Notes: generated from the sequence alone by a model not told the origin. 64,000 nt of DNA from an uncultured Aquimarina sp. (GCF_947495315.1 NZ_CANLYD010000005.1:347868-411867); one strand, 5' to 3'; positions 8,199 to 17,112 are shown, numbered from the stretch's first letter. Made by a program: numbers and translations.

Positions 8199-8801
8199 AT
8201 GAAAGCAACACCAACCTTACTATGTATACCGGATATCAGTGGTTTTACTGAATTTATGAGTTCCACAAATATAGAATTAAGTTCTAAAGTAATACCGTCA
8301 TTACTTAACAGAGTAATCTATGCGAACAAATTAGATCTTAAGGTCTCAGAAATTGAAGGAGACGCTATTTTGTTTTATAGAACCGGACCATTACCAACAT
8401 TCACAGAACTGGTGTATCAGTGCAGATTGTTTTACACAGAATTTTATGAACAGTTAAAAATACTCCACAAACAATATAAAAATACAAAAGAAGGAAATAA
8501 TATCCCGGAGATGCTTGGTCTTAAAATTGTATTACATTATGGCCAGGAAATAAGTGCGGTTCCTATAGGTAAAAACATAAAACTTATGGGAGAAGATGTC
8601 ATTATCGCCCATAGATTACTAAAAAATAAAATACCAATAGATGAATATATTTTACTTTCTGAAGATTTGTTATCGGAATTTAAAGATAAGACTATCGAAC
8701 GAAATTTTGGTTGGGGAGAACTTCACGATCGAGAAACTGAATATAAGCATATAGGAGAAATTAACTATAGCTATATTAATCTTGAGCCTTTAGTTGATTA
8801 A
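8199..8801 (+). CDS. DUF2652 protein, degenerate class III nucleotidyl cyclase-like domain
   Basis: A 200-residue soluble protein. Class III cyclase landmarks are visible: IPDISGFTEFM (first metal Asp and the DIxGFT motif, residues ~10-21) and EIEGDAILFY (second metal Asp, residues ~52-61). Near residue 130 the usual catalytic VNxAxRL reads VIIAHRL, so the transition-state Asn is replaced by Ile while the Arg remains. It may therefore bind nucleotide without efficient cyclisation. The gene is 18 bases after the DUF2254 gene. DUF2652 proteins have no proven function. Confidence 0.75.
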   Translation: MKATPTLLCIPDISGFTEFMSSTNIELSSKVIPSLLNRVIYANKLDLKVSEIEGDAILFYRTGPLPTFTELVYQCRLFYTEFYEQLKILHKQYKNTKEGNNIPEMLGLKIVLHYGQEISAVPIGKNIKLMGEDVIIAHRLLKNKIPIDEYILLSEDLLSEFKDKTIERNFGWGELHDRETEYKHIGEINYSYINLEPLVD

Positions 8802-9054
8802 GATTCATTTTACTAGAATTTTTATATAGTTTTGTTAAATCCGGAAAAGGTATTTGTTTTCAAACAATACTAAATTTCTAAAACCATATTCTTATAACTT
8901 TCATCTGATGTTTGATCTCTTTACGATAGAGTTAAGATAAATAGTATATGAGCAAAAGATGCCATTCTACTCAGGGTATCTTTGTAATGAACAAAAAAGA
9001 ATAATACAATTCTGTTGTTCGACTTTACTATATTATTAATCTTAAAAAATTGCT

Positions 9055-9561
9055 ATGAATTATTTGAACATGGATGAGAAAAAGCTTTTACCTGTAGTAT
9101 TAGAATTAAATATACTTTTAGCTGATTACAATTTATACTACCAAAAATTGAGAGGTTTCCACTGGAATATTTTAGGAAAAAATTTCTTTGATCTTCACAT
9201 AAAATTTGAAGAATTATACAATGATGCTAAATTAAAAATAGATGAAATCGCAGAGCGTATTTTGACACTACAGCATCATCCGGTAAGTCAGTTCGCAGAG
9301 TACATCAAATTATCAGACATAAAAGAAGTGACACCTTTGATGAAAGATATAGAAATGGTAAAAGAATTACTTGGAGACCATAAAAAATTACTTACCCAAA
9401 TGCGGATAATATTAAGACATGCGGAAGAGGCAGGAGACGAGGGTACAATAGATATGGTAGGAGTTTATATTAGAGAGCTAGAAAAATCGAGCTGGATGTT
9501 AAACGCGTGGTCAAAAGATACTTCTGACCATTTAGACACATCCCTTGTTAGAATAGCATAA
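9055..9561 (+). CDS. dps: Dps family ferritin-like DNA-protection protein
   Basis: 168 residues, the usual Dps length. The inter-subunit ferroxidase ligands are visible: FHWN (His), then LHIKFEELYNDAKLKIDEIAERI supplying His, Asp and Glu, residues ~38-72. Dps forms a 12-subunit shell that oxidises and stores Fe(II) with H2O2 and often coats DNA in starvation. The N-terminus has few lysines, so DNA binding is not obvious from the sequence. A small secreted protein gene follows 41 bases later and may be co-transcribed. Confidence 0.93.
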   Translation: MNYLNMDEKKLLPVVLELNILLADYNLYYQKLRGFHWNILGKNFFDLHIKFEELYNDAKLKIDEIAERILTLQHHPVSQFAEYIKLSDIKEVTPLMKDIEMVKELLGDHKKLLTQMRIILRHAEEAGDEGTIDMVGVYIRELEKSSWMLNAWSKDTSDHLDTSLVRIA

Positions 9562-9602
9562 TCAAAACAAACAAATTAATAACCTTTTAAAATTATATAA
9601 AA

Positions 9603-10070
9603 ATGAAAATGATAAAATTAATAACAGCATTGTTAATCACATTTACACTTACAGGTGCAATTGCGCAGAGCAATAGACAAGTTATAAAAACTAGAACTAC
9701 TAAAACGTACGAATTCAAGAAAGATGGAAAAACAATACCTTACAGAATTACTGTGTATAAAACAGGTAAGTCAAAAGTAATGCTAGATGATTCTGATAAA
9801 GGAAAATTAAATCAAGATAGAAAAATTTCTCCTCAACAGGTTACAAAATTGATTTACGTAGATAATGATCTATATAGCGATTATGATAAATACATTGTAT
9901 TACGATACAGCAAAGATGCTAATGATAGTTTTGAATTAAAGCCTACAGAAAGAGGTTTTAAAGTAATCGTTGATAATAAAAATGTAGAGTATATTTTTGG
10001 GGAAGGAGTATATTTTGTGAATAACGCAGACAAAGACTACTTTTTTGTAGATGAATTTGATTCAATCTAA
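9603..10070 (+). CDS. Secreted protein of unknown function
   Basis: 155 residues with a Sec signal peptide (MKMIKLITALLITFTLTGAIA, cleavage before QSN). The mature part is basic at the start and then mixed, with no recognised domain. Repeated Tyr/Asp pairs (YVDNDLYSDYDKY) are seen near residues 80-100. It is placed between dps and an AraC regulator and ends at a clear terminator. Confidence 0.6.
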   Translation: MKMIKLITALLITFTLTGAIAQSNRQVIKTRTTKTYEFKKDGKTIPYRITVYKTGKSKVMLDDSDKGKLNQDRKISPQQVTKLIYVDNDLYSDYDKYIVLRYSKDANDSFELKPTERGFKVIVDNKNVEYIFGEGVYFVNNADKDYFFVDEFDSI

Positions 10071-10101
10071 AAAATTATCTAAAGATATAATATTTTTAAA
10101 G

Positions 10102-10125
10102 ACTCCCTTTTTTGGGAGTTTTTTT
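10102..10125 (+). terminator. Rho-independent terminator after the dps unit
   Basis: ACTCCC (10102-10107) and GGGAGT (10114-10119) form a GC-rich stem with a six-T loop, followed at once by a run of T to 10125. It closes the dps/secreted-protein transcript. Confidence 0.9.
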
Positions 10126-10272
10126 GATTTTATAATATGCTATCTGTAATAACATTTCTTTTTTGATGTATCTTAACAAAACCTTATACCTCAAATAAAG
10201 AATAAATTATTTTTTGTTTGTTAATTTTACAATAACGTTAAACAAAAATATCACTCTAATCATTTTTTAAAA

Positions 10273-11337
10273 ATGTACGCAGAACCAACAACCGCCATAG
10301 AAATTAATATTACTGCTAAGGATACTGAAGGAACAGTAAGGCAAATTCAGGAAGTTATAGGAGGAAAAATAGAGGAAAGATGGGGAGAGTATGAACTCAC
10401 CGTTAATAATCTAAATGCGCATGGTTCCATTAGATTTATTACGTTTGATTGGGGAGTAAACCTGCTAGAATATGATATTATATTTCATAAGGAGTTTGTG
10501 TTAGTCATGGATGCTTCAGAATATAACCCAATTCATTTTGCATATTGCCTCACAGGACATTGCGGACATCGATTTGGTTATCAAAATGAAATACATACTT
10601 TAGAACAGTTTCAGTCAGTTATTATTACTAGCCGGGATGGAGGATATAATTACGGTTATTTTCCGAGAGAACAAAAATTAGAAATTAACGTAATACAAAT
10701 TGCAAGAAAAAAGTATTTAAAAAAACGACTCAACAATGTATCACAGCTCAATGAGAAGTTATATAAAGTTTTTATGGATGAAGATCATGAAAAAGCCTTT
10801 GCTTATTTTGGCACTTTTAATTTAAAATTAGCAGATCAGATAGGTGCTTTACGAAAAATAAAGCAAAAAGGTATGATAAGGATATTACAAATAGAAGGTA
10901 TGATTTATCAAATTTTATCTATGCATATTCAGCAACATGATCGAGCAGTGAAAGAAAAAGTGTTACCTACTACGCTTTTAAAAAGAGAATTAAAGATAAT
11001 TAGAAGTTTAGCTAAGAAAATTATCAAGGATGTAGCCAAAGATTATTCTTTAGAACAATTATCTGAAGAAACAGGTTTACCTCAGGCAAAGCTCCAGGAA
11101 GGATTTAAATTGTTATATGCTAGAACAGTAACAGAATACATTCGACATGTGCGGTTAGAAGCTGCTAGAGATTTGATACGAACTACCGACATGAATATTT
11201 CAGAGATTGTATATTCTATAGGATTTAGTAGTAGAAGTTATTTCTCTAAAATTTTTAAAGAAAAGTATGATATTAGCCCTAATAATTTCAAAAACAGAAC
11301 TGAGTTGCCTGTAGAAGAGGTTGTAGGCATATCATAA
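10273..11337 (+). CDS. AraC family transcriptional regulator, PchR-like
   Basis: 354 residues. A sensor domain of about 200 residues, with HCGHRFGYQ near residue 97, is followed by a linker helix and a C-terminal AraC DNA-binding domain with two HTH motifs (LEQLSEETGLPQAKLQEGF and NISEIVYSIGFSSRSYF). This layout resembles PchR-type ligand-responsive activators. It is a full-length paralogue of the truncated regulator at bases 1-732. Its neighbours suggest control of envelope or iron-stress genes, but no operator site could be identified. Confidence 0.9.
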   Translation: MYAEPTTAIEINITAKDTEGTVRQIQEVIGGKIEERWGEYELTVNNLNAHGSIRFITFDWGVNLLEYDIIFHKEFVLVMDASEYNPIHFAYCLTGHCGHRFGYQNEIHTLEQFQSVIITSRDGGYNYGYFPREQKLEINVIQIARKKYLKKRLNNVSQLNEKLYKVFMDEDHEKAFAYFGTFNLKLADQIGALRKIKQKGMIRILQIEGMIYQILSMHIQQHDRAVKEKVLPTTLLKRELKIIRSLAKKIIKDVAKDYSLEQLSEETGLPQAKLQEGFKLLYARTVTEYIRHVRLEAARDLIRTTDMNISEIVYSIGFSSRSYFSKIFKEKYDISPNNFKNRTELPVEEVVGIS

Positions 11338-11342
11338 ATATA

Positions 11343-11546
11343 CTATTTGAAGAGCCTTTTGATTAAATAGAATATACCATATTTTTTTACAGCACTAAGA
11401 ACAGTAGAAACCCACTGATACGGTTGTAAATCATCTTTGAACTCAGATTTTAGAAGTTTCATTTCTTCCAGAGATATTTGACGTTGTAAACTTAACTTAC
11501 GCAGATCTTGTTCTATTTCCTTAAATGAGGTGTATGTTTTTTTCAT
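11343..11546 (-). CDS. DUF6327-like small protein
   Basis: The MKKTYTSFKEIEQDLRKL start is typical of a short flavobacterial family (DUF6327) found beside YtxH and holin-like genes; an in-frame ATG four codons upstream (11558) would overlap the preceding gene by eight bases and is less likely. The 67-residue protein is a charged helix followed by a hydrophobic, basic C-terminal segment (YGIFYLIKRLFK). Function unknown. Third gene of a three-gene operon. Confidence 0.6.
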   Translation of the reverse strand: MKKTYTSFKEIEQDLRKLSLQRQISLEEMKLLKSEFKDDLQPYQWVSTVLSAVKKYGIFYLIKRLFK

Positions 11547-11550
11547 AGCG

Positions 11551-11898
11551 TTAATCAAAAAATTCTTGAGACATTTTTTTTATAATGTTTTTATCAATTT
11601 TTTGGCGAATAAGATATGCTATACCCGTAAAAACAAAAAGTGCTGCGGCCATTATTAAACAAGCCAATGCTGTACTACCAATAAATTGGCCTAACCAAAT
11701 TGCTCCCGACACAGTTAAAAATATTAATCCAAGAAAAAGCAAGCCACCAATGATGGCCAGCTTGCTTAAGAATGAAAATGCCAGTGCCAATTGCTGAAAA
11801 GCCTTGAGCTTGTAATATTCTTGAGAGGCTTTTACATACTTTTCTCCAGAATCGAAAGCTTTATTAGAGGTTTCGTTTATTGCGTTAATTACTCCCAT
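11551..11898 (-). CDS. Phage-holin-superfamily-III-like membrane protein
   Basis: 115 residues with two membrane helices (residues ~43-67 and ~72-95) after an amphipathic N-terminal region and before a charged tail. This matches the 'phage holin family' (holin_3_6) proteins that are chromosomal and not phage genes in Bacteroidota. It overlaps the YtxH stop codon by one base, so translation is probably coupled. The likely role is envelope stress or membrane maintenance, not lysis. Confidence 0.75.
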   Translation of the reverse strand: MGVINAINETSNKAFDSGEKYVKASQEYYKLKAFQQLALAFSFLSKLAIIGGLLFLGLIFLTVSGAIWLGQFIGSTALACLIMAAALFVFTGIAYLIRQKIDKNIIKKMSQEFFD

Positions 11899-12227
11899 TA
11901 CGATTTCTGTAATTTCTTGTTCTTAGCTTTCAACTCGCTTAATTTTTTTTCGAGAGAGGTGATCACATCGTCCGCTTTATAACTTGCATCAGAAACTAGA
12001 GACTCAATTTTGGTGTCTAATGTTTCTTTTTGAGTAGATACGGTATCTGCTATTTGATGTTTTAAATTAGAGGCCTCTCTTGCTAAATGATCTTTGGTTG
12101 CTTGCGCCTCATCTACTAATCTTCTTCTTGTATTTACTCCTTTATCTGGAGCAAATAGAATACCTAAAGCTGCACCGATTGCGGTTCCCGCCAAAATTCC
12201 TAAAAATGTATTTCCACTATTACTCAT
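11898..12227 (-). CDS. YtxH domain protein
   Basis: 109 residues. The N-terminus has a glycine-zipper membrane helix (FLGILAGTAIGAALGILFAP, residues ~8-27) followed by DKGxxTRRRL and a long coiled coil to the end. This is the YtxH pattern, associated with general stress regulons such as the SigB regulon of Bacillus. First gene of the operon with the holin-like and DUF6327-like genes. Confidence 0.85.
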   Translation of the reverse strand: MSNSGNTFLGILAGTAIGAALGILFAPDKGVNTRRRLVDEAQATKDHLAREASNLKHQIADTVSTQKETLDTKIESLVSDASYKADDVITSLEKKLSELKAKNKKLQKS

Positions 12228-12652
12228 TGTTATTGTTTTTTAAGTTGTTAAATTATTTACTACAAAATTCATCAAAAATAGTCGTAAGCTTTAACTCAAA
12301 CCATAAGGATGTTAACGGAAATGATTTTTGGCAAACGAATTAACATTTATATCAAAAGCGTTCATCATTTCACATCTCTCAATCTATCTTTGAATGTAGT
12401 AAAAATGATGTTAGATGGCAAGTACAATCATAATAATTTATCCTTCTACAGGAGAAATTACCCTATTTAAGTAAATGAGATTGATGCTTCCTTAAAAAAA
12501 TCTGAGGAAGCATTTCTAGTTTAAGGTATCTTTTGGTGGTATTATGGCTGTAAAGTATAGGGGAGACCTTTCAAAAGAAGGAATTTTTGAATTTGTAAAT
12601 AAGAAAATAAATTGTTTAAAATAATAATAGTTTAATTAAAAACATACAAAAA
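12228..12652. other. Intergenic region with a possible short untranslated transcript
   Basis: The left part holds the promoter of the minus-strand YtxH operon. On the plus strand TATCTTTG at 12385-12392 is an exact -7 box, and about 100 bases later ATGCTTCCT (12484-12492) pairs with AGGAAGCAT (12505-12513), followed by TTTCTAGTTT. This could define a ~120-nt small RNA. Two very short frames start inside it (near 12403 and 12416, about 20 codons each) with no sign of conservation. Confidence 0.35.
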
Positions 12653-12805
12653 ATGAAATTCGTAAAAGAAGAAGACGAGGAAAGAAGAGATTATATTTTT
12701 CAGAAAAATACAAAGACAAAAATAGGGACAAAGTTCATTGTATTGGTATTGATTTTATTGATAATTGGAGTTATTGCTTCGGGAGTTTTCCTAGATGTAT
12801 TTTAA
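12653..12805 (+). CDS. Small single-pass membrane protein, 50 aa
   Basis: An ATG at 12653 leads to TAA at 12803-12805. The product has a highly charged N-terminus (EEDEERRDYIFQKNTKTKIG) and one C-terminal membrane helix (KFIVLVLILLIIGVIASGVF). The composition is that of a real small membrane protein. No family is recognised. It precedes the conserved hypothetical and pyruvate oxidase genes on the same strand. Confidence 0.55.
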   Translation: MKFVKEEDEERRDYIFQKNTKTKIGTKFIVLVLILLIIGVIASGVFLDVF

Positions 12806-12898
12806 TAGTTATTGATGCTTTTGTAAGTAATAATCACGGTAGAATAGTGAATAAATAGAAATCATAATCTCTTTTTTTAACATGTAAATAATAACAAT

Positions 12899-13357
12899 AT
12901 GGCAAAAATAACGGAAGTGACCCTTGATAAAATTCCAGAATATGTTGAGGTAGATGATACAAAAACAAACACGATCATCGTAAAAACTGAAATAGAATTT
13001 CATCCATTAGATATATCTGGCAATATGGAGTATTTATTACATCTATTCGTCTACGACGTTCATGGAATTAAAGATTTGCCTGTATTGATTTCTAATTGGG
13101 ATGATACCAAAGTGTTGAGAGTAGTTAGAAATGAACGGAAGGATGATTTTTTATGCAAGGAAAGTGTTTTGATAAGATCAGAAGAGGCTAATAAAGAAAA
13201 TATCAGTATTAAAACACCCATGACTATCAAACTGGGAGAATTACAAGATAATACTTCGGTGTATACTAGAAAATTTGAAGTTTTTGCTACGCTTATTCCG
13301 GCAATAGATAGAGTATCAAAGTGGTCAAAACCTTTTGAATCCCAGCTGGTTTTTTAA
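12899..13357 (+). CDS. Hypothetical cytoplasmic protein
   Basis: 152 residues with no signal peptide or membrane helix. Alternating hydrophobic residues suggest a beta-rich fold, possibly an immunoglobulin-like sandwich (TNTIIVKTEIEFHPLD, YLLHLFVYDVHGI, KFEVFATLIPA). I do not recognise a family. It lies 52 bases upstream of the pyruvate oxidase gene and may be in the same transcript. Confidence 0.6.
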   Translation: MAKITEVTLDKIPEYVEVDDTKTNTIIVKTEIEFHPLDISGNMEYLLHLFVYDVHGIKDLPVLISNWDDTKVLRVVRNERKDDFLCKESVLIRSEEANKENISIKTPMTIKLGELQDNTSVYTRKFEVFATLIPAIDRVSKWSKPFESQLVF

Positions 13358-13409
13358 AAAAATTAAAGAATGGGTGCCGAGGTTAATCAATTAATTTAAA
13401 AATAAAATA

Positions 13410-15149
13410 ATGAATGTATCTGAACAGTTATTGGAAATATTACAAAATGAAGGAGTGAAACATATTTTTGGAGTCGCAGGAGATGCTTTAAATCCTCTTA
13501 TAGATGCTATTGGTAAACAGGATATTATTGAATGGGTTGGAGTACATCATGAAGGAAATGCATCCTATGCAGCGTTTGCACAAGGAGAACTTAATCATAA
13601 TTTTGGAGTCTGTGCCAGTACTGTTGGTCCCGGAGCTTTACACCTAATAAATGGTTTATATAATGCGAAAAAAGAGCGGTCTCCTGTAATTGCGATAACC
13701 GGGCAAATACCGATAGAGCATTTAGGTACAAATTATCATCAGGAAGCAGATCTTAAGAAAATATATGATGATGTATGTGAGTATCAAGCAATCATAAGGT
13801 CTCCAGAAGAAGCTCCAAGAGTTATTCTTAGGGCTATCAGGATTGCAGTGAATCACAAATGTGTTTGTAGGATAGAATTGCCAGCAGATATTGCCCAAAT
13901 GAAAGTCGAAAACAGAGATTTTGTTCATACTGTATTCAGATCAAAAAGTAATGTTGTTCCTAGCCAGGAGGAGTTAAACCTTGCTGCAAAATTTATCAAT
14001 GAGTCTAAGAAAATAGGAATTTTAGCAGGAGCCGGGTGTAGAGAAGCGAGAGAAGCGGTGATTAATTTTTCAAAAGTATTAAAAGCTCCAATAACCCATA
14101 CACTAAGAGCAGCAGATGTATTTGATCACACAACTGATAATGTAGTAGGATTAACAGGACTGATAGGTAACCCCTCAGGTTATAAAGCTGTAATGGATTG
14201 TGATTTATTATTGATGTTAGGGACAGATTTTCCATATACAGATTTTCTTCCTGAAGAAACTAAAACTATTCAGGTTGACATTAGACCTGAGAACATTGGT
14301 AATCGTTCACCTGTCACTTTAGGTCTTCACGGGGATATTCAAACAACAATTACTTCACTTCTTAGTTTATGCTCAAAAAAAAAAGATGATTCTTTTTTAA
14401 ATACCTTAACAGAGAAGTTTAGTGATTGGAAAGAATCTAATGATAAAAAAGCAGATCCATCTCGTGATATGGAGCCTTTACATCCACATATCTTTGCAAA
14501 AGGTGTTAGCGATATAGCTTCGGATGATGCAATTTTTACTATTGATACAGGAACCGCAGCTATTTGGGCTTCTAATTTTATGAATTTTCATTCTGATCGG
14601 AGAATTATAGGGTCATTTAACCACGGATCAATGGCTGTTGGTTTACCGGCTGCAATAGGAGCACAGCTTCAATTTCCTGATCGAGAAGTTTGGGGGTTGA
14701 TTGGTGATGGTGCTTTTAATATGTCATTACAGGATTTTTCTACTGCTGTTAAATATGAATTACCAATTAAGATTATTGTATTCAATAATTCTCAATTAGG
14801 TTTTGTCAAAATAGAAATGGAAGAAGCTGGATTAGCACCTAATTTTCAAGCTCTCAAGGTCGATAATTTTGATTTTGCAGAGTACGCAAAGCTTTGTGGA
14901 GGGGATGGAATAAAAGTTACTCATGCAAAAGACATTTTGGCGGCTATACAAATGGCAAAAAGTTCTAAAAAGTCTTTTATTATTGATGCAGTAGTTACAA
15001 ATGCAGAGCTATCTTTACCTCCTAAGATAGGTTTCGAAGAAGCTAAGGGTTTTGGACTGTCAAAAATTAAAGAAATATTTAGAGCATTTAATGGAGAAAA
15101 AGAACAATGGGAAAACATTAAGAACGAAATCGAAGCTTATTTTGATTAG
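13410..15149 (+). CDS. poxB: Pyruvate oxidase / pyruvate:quinone dehydrogenase (PoxB-like)
   Basis: 579 residues, close to E. coli PoxB (572). The thiamine diphosphate N-domain holds the catalytic Glu in VHHEGNASYAAFAQGE (residue ~49), a central FAD-type domain spans ~180-320, and the C-domain carries the GDGAFN...NN thiamine-binding motif (residues ~431-460). The GSFNHGSMAVGLPAAIGA stretch is also typical. PoxB oxidises pyruvate to acetate and CO2 and passes electrons to the quinone pool, mostly under stress or slow growth. The C-terminal ~25 residues are amphipathic and could bind the membrane. Confidence 0.9.
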   Translation: MNVSEQLLEILQNEGVKHIFGVAGDALNPLIDAIGKQDIIEWVGVHHEGNASYAAFAQGELNHNFGVCASTVGPGALHLINGLYNAKKERSPVIAITGQIPIEHLGTNYHQEADLKKIYDDVCEYQAIIRSPEEAPRVILRAIRIAVNHKCVCRIELPADIAQMKVENRDFVHTVFRSKSNVVPSQEELNLAAKFINESKKIGILAGAGCREAREAVINFSKVLKAPITHTLRAADVFDHTTDNVVGLTGLIGNPSGYKAVMDCDLLLMLGTDFPYTDFLPEETKTIQVDIRPENIGNRSPVTLGLHGDIQTTITSLLSLCSKKKDDSFLNTLTEKFSDWKESNDKKADPSRDMEPLHPHIFAKGVSDIASDDAIFTIDTGTAAIWASNFMNFHSDRRIIGSFNHGSMAVGLPAAIGAQLQFPDREVWGLIGDGAFNMSLQDFSTAVKYELPIKIIVFNNSQLGFVKIEMEEAGLAPNFQALKVDNFDFAEYAKLCGGDGIKVTHAKDILAAIQMAKSSKKSFIIDAVVTNAELSLPPKIGFEEAKGFGLSKIKEIFRAFNGEKEQWENIKNEIEAYFD

Positions 15150-15222
15150 ATTACGTTACAATTGACAGAAATGAAAAGCATATTAGAAAAACAAATTAAT
15201 ATTAATAAATAGATCAGATAAA

Positions 15223-16134
15223 ATGGAAAAATTAGGACTTACTGGAGAAAATTGGGAGCAATTCGTAACATGGGTTTGGGACTTCGTGCCTGGCGTAGTA
15301 TCTGCAATTGTAATATTCTTTGTGGGTATTTGGATCATTAATTTGTTTAGTAGAGGCTTACGTAAATTCTTCCAGAAAAAGGATTATGATGAGACTTTAG
15401 AGAAGTTTTTGTACGATCTGATTAGCATAGGGCTCAAAGTTTTATTACTAATATTAGTCATTACACAATTAGGAGTACAATCTTCTTCGTTAGTAGCCGT
15501 TCTAGGTGCTGCTGGTTTAGCTGTTGGATTGGCATTGCAGGGATCTTTATCTAATTTTGCAGGAGGAGTATTGATTTTATTTTTTAAACCGTTTAAGATT
15601 GGAGATTTTATTGAAGCACAAGGAGTCTCTGGTACGGTAAAAGAAATTTCAATATTCAAAACCAAGTTAAACACCTTCGGAAATCAATTGGCAATCATTC
15701 CGAATGGAAAACTATCCAATGAGAACATCATCAACTATTCTGCAGAACCAATTCGCCGTAATAACGTAGAGATTGGAGTTTCATATACTAGTAACATTAA
15801 AGAAGCAAAAGATATTCTTTTAGACTTAATCAACAGTCAGGAAGGGGTTATTCAAGATACACCACCAGAAGTTGTAGTCTCGAAACTTGGTGAAAGCGCT
15901 GTAACCTTATCACTAAGATATTGGGCATCGCTTGAGGATTATTGGCGCATTCATTTTTATACTGTAGAAGAAGCCAAGAAACGTTTAGAAGATAAAGGTG
16001 TTTCTTTACCATTTCCTCAAAGAGAAGTTCACGTGTATAATAAAGATGGTGAAAAGGCCAAAAAGTCGACTTTTGAATCTGATAAAACTACTATTGAGAT
16101 AAAATCAAAAGAAGAAAACGATGGCGAACAATAG
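15223..16134 (+). CDS. Small-conductance mechanosensitive channel, MscS family (2 of 3)
   Basis: 303 residues. Three N-terminal helices lead into the pore helix VAVLGAAGLAVGLALQGSL (residues ~92-110) and the beta domain FKPFKIGDFIEAQGVSGTVKEI. The last ~35 residues are charged and probably disordered. Full-length MscS. It follows pyruvate oxidase by 73 bases. It differs clearly from the 295-aa MscS at 3985-4872, so the paralogues are old. Confidence 0.93.
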   Translation: MEKLGLTGENWEQFVTWVWDFVPGVVSAIVIFFVGIWIINLFSRGLRKFFQKKDYDETLEKFLYDLISIGLKVLLLILVITQLGVQSSSLVAVLGAAGLAVGLALQGSLSNFAGGVLILFFKPFKIGDFIEAQGVSGTVKEISIFKTKLNTFGNQLAIIPNGKLSNENIINYSAEPIRRNNVEIGVSYTSNIKEAKDILLDLINSQEGVIQDTPPEVVVSKLGESAVTLSLRYWASLEDYWRIHFYTVEEAKKRLEDKGVSLPFPQREVHVYNKDGEKAKKSTFESDKTTIEIKSKEENDGEQ

Positions 16135-16186
16135 GCAGTATAAAAAATGAAGATCAGTATGAATCGCTAACACTCCTAATAGTCTT

Positions 16187-16321
16187 GCAAAGTGTAGTAA
16201 AGTTTCAGATTATGAAGATAGGAAGAAAGAAGAGTTGTACACGCAAGCTAAAAGAGTAAATATTAAAGGAAGATCAAAATTGAATAAAAAAGAGTCGATT
16301 TAGGCTCTTAGAAATAATTAA
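16187..16321 (+). pseudogene. Rho termination factor N-terminal (Rho_N/SAP-like) domain remnant with premature TAG
   Basis: The frame reads DYEDRKKEELYTQAKRVNIKG then RSKLNKKESI-TAG-ALRNN-TAA. Small Rho_N-domain proteins read KEELYEKAKExxIEGRSxMxKDELIxALR, so the match continues in the same frame through the TAG at 16301-16303 to a natural stop at 16319-16321. A CAG-to-TAG change would explain it. No ATG opens the frame; the only upstream in-frame codons run to a TGA. This is most likely a decayed gene between mscS and doxX. Confidence 0.6.
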
Positions 16322-16331
16322 AATTACTATC

Positions 16332-16715
16332 ATGAATTATGTAATCATTGCTATGCAGGCTATCGTAGGACTAAGTATACTAAACGTATGGCTTATTCAG
16401 AATAAAAAAGCGACAAAATGGAGAGGTGGTAACGCCAACACCATTATCGAAGAGTTTCATGCTTATGGACTATCAACTTGGTCCTGTTATCTTATAGGAG
16501 TCTTAAAAGTTATTTTGGCAATTTTATTAATAATATCGATTTGGTATCCTGAACTAAAAGAATTTTCAGCGCTTGGTTTGGCAACTCTTTTATTAGGATC
16601 AATACTAATGCATTTTAAAATTAAAGACCCATTATATAAATCTTTTCCAGCTTTTCTTTTTTTTGTTATGTGTACTCTTATTGCTGCCAGTAGTCATATA
16701 AAACTTTATTTTTAA
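16332..16715 (+). CDS. DoxX family membrane protein (copy 1)
   Basis: 127 residues with four membrane helices, the DoxX size. Family motifs include NVWLIQ...TKWRGGNA (residues ~18-36), AYGLSTW, and FKIKDPLYKSFPA near residue 95. DoxX-like proteins are quinone-linked or redox-related membrane proteins of unclear function. The 3' end overlaps by four bases with a convergent DoxX-like gene. Confidence 0.8.
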   Translation: MNYVIIAMQAIVGLSILNVWLIQNKKATKWRGGNANTIIEEFHAYGLSTWSCYLIGVLKVILAILLIISIWYPELKEFSALGLATLLLGSILMHFKIKDPLYKSFPAFLFFVMCTLIAASSHIKLYF

Positions 16716-17068
16716 GAGAGTTCCGAGATGAAAGTGTTTTGAAAAAATATATAAAAATTGAGGATTGCATATAATAGAGATGGCATAGACGCTAGTAAAG
16801 GATCTTTAATTTTTATTCGTACTCCAAAACCAAGTAGCATTAATAAGGCCAAAGAACCGGAAGACACTGAAATAAGAATTGGGAAACAAAAATAACCAAC
16901 AATCAAGCCTAAGCCACCAAGTATTTGTAATACACCGGTTAAATTCCTTCTCTTTTCAAGACCAAACCGAACAAACTCATTTTTCATATGATTAGAAAAC
17001 AGACAACTAAATCCATATAAAAGAAAAGATAGAGCTGAAAAAAATGTTATGATGGTTAGTAACTTCAT
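16712..17068 (-). CDS. DoxX-like membrane protein (copy 2)
   Basis: 118 residues, four membrane helices. FVRFGLEKRRNLTGVLQILGGLGLIVGY and IKIKDPLLASMPS match the DoxX-like family; the KIKDPL stretch is shared with the convergent neighbour. The pair is a tail-to-tail set of diverged paralogues whose coding ends overlap by four bases, so their transcripts are antisense at the ends. Confidence 0.75.
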   Translation of the reverse strand: MKLLTIITFFSALSFLLYGFSCLFSNHMKNEFVRFGLEKRRNLTGVLQILGGLGLIVGYFCFPILISVSSGSLALLMLLGFGVRIKIKDPLLASMPSLLYAILNFYIFFQNTFISELS

Positions 17069-17112
17069 AGTGTACTAAGATATTGAATGATTTATCATAC
17101 TTAATTAAATTT

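Noticed and set aside
11551..11898. Phage holin gene as a sign of a prophage
   Set aside because: The family is chromosomal in Bacteroidota and found with YtxH; no other phage gene is in the window.
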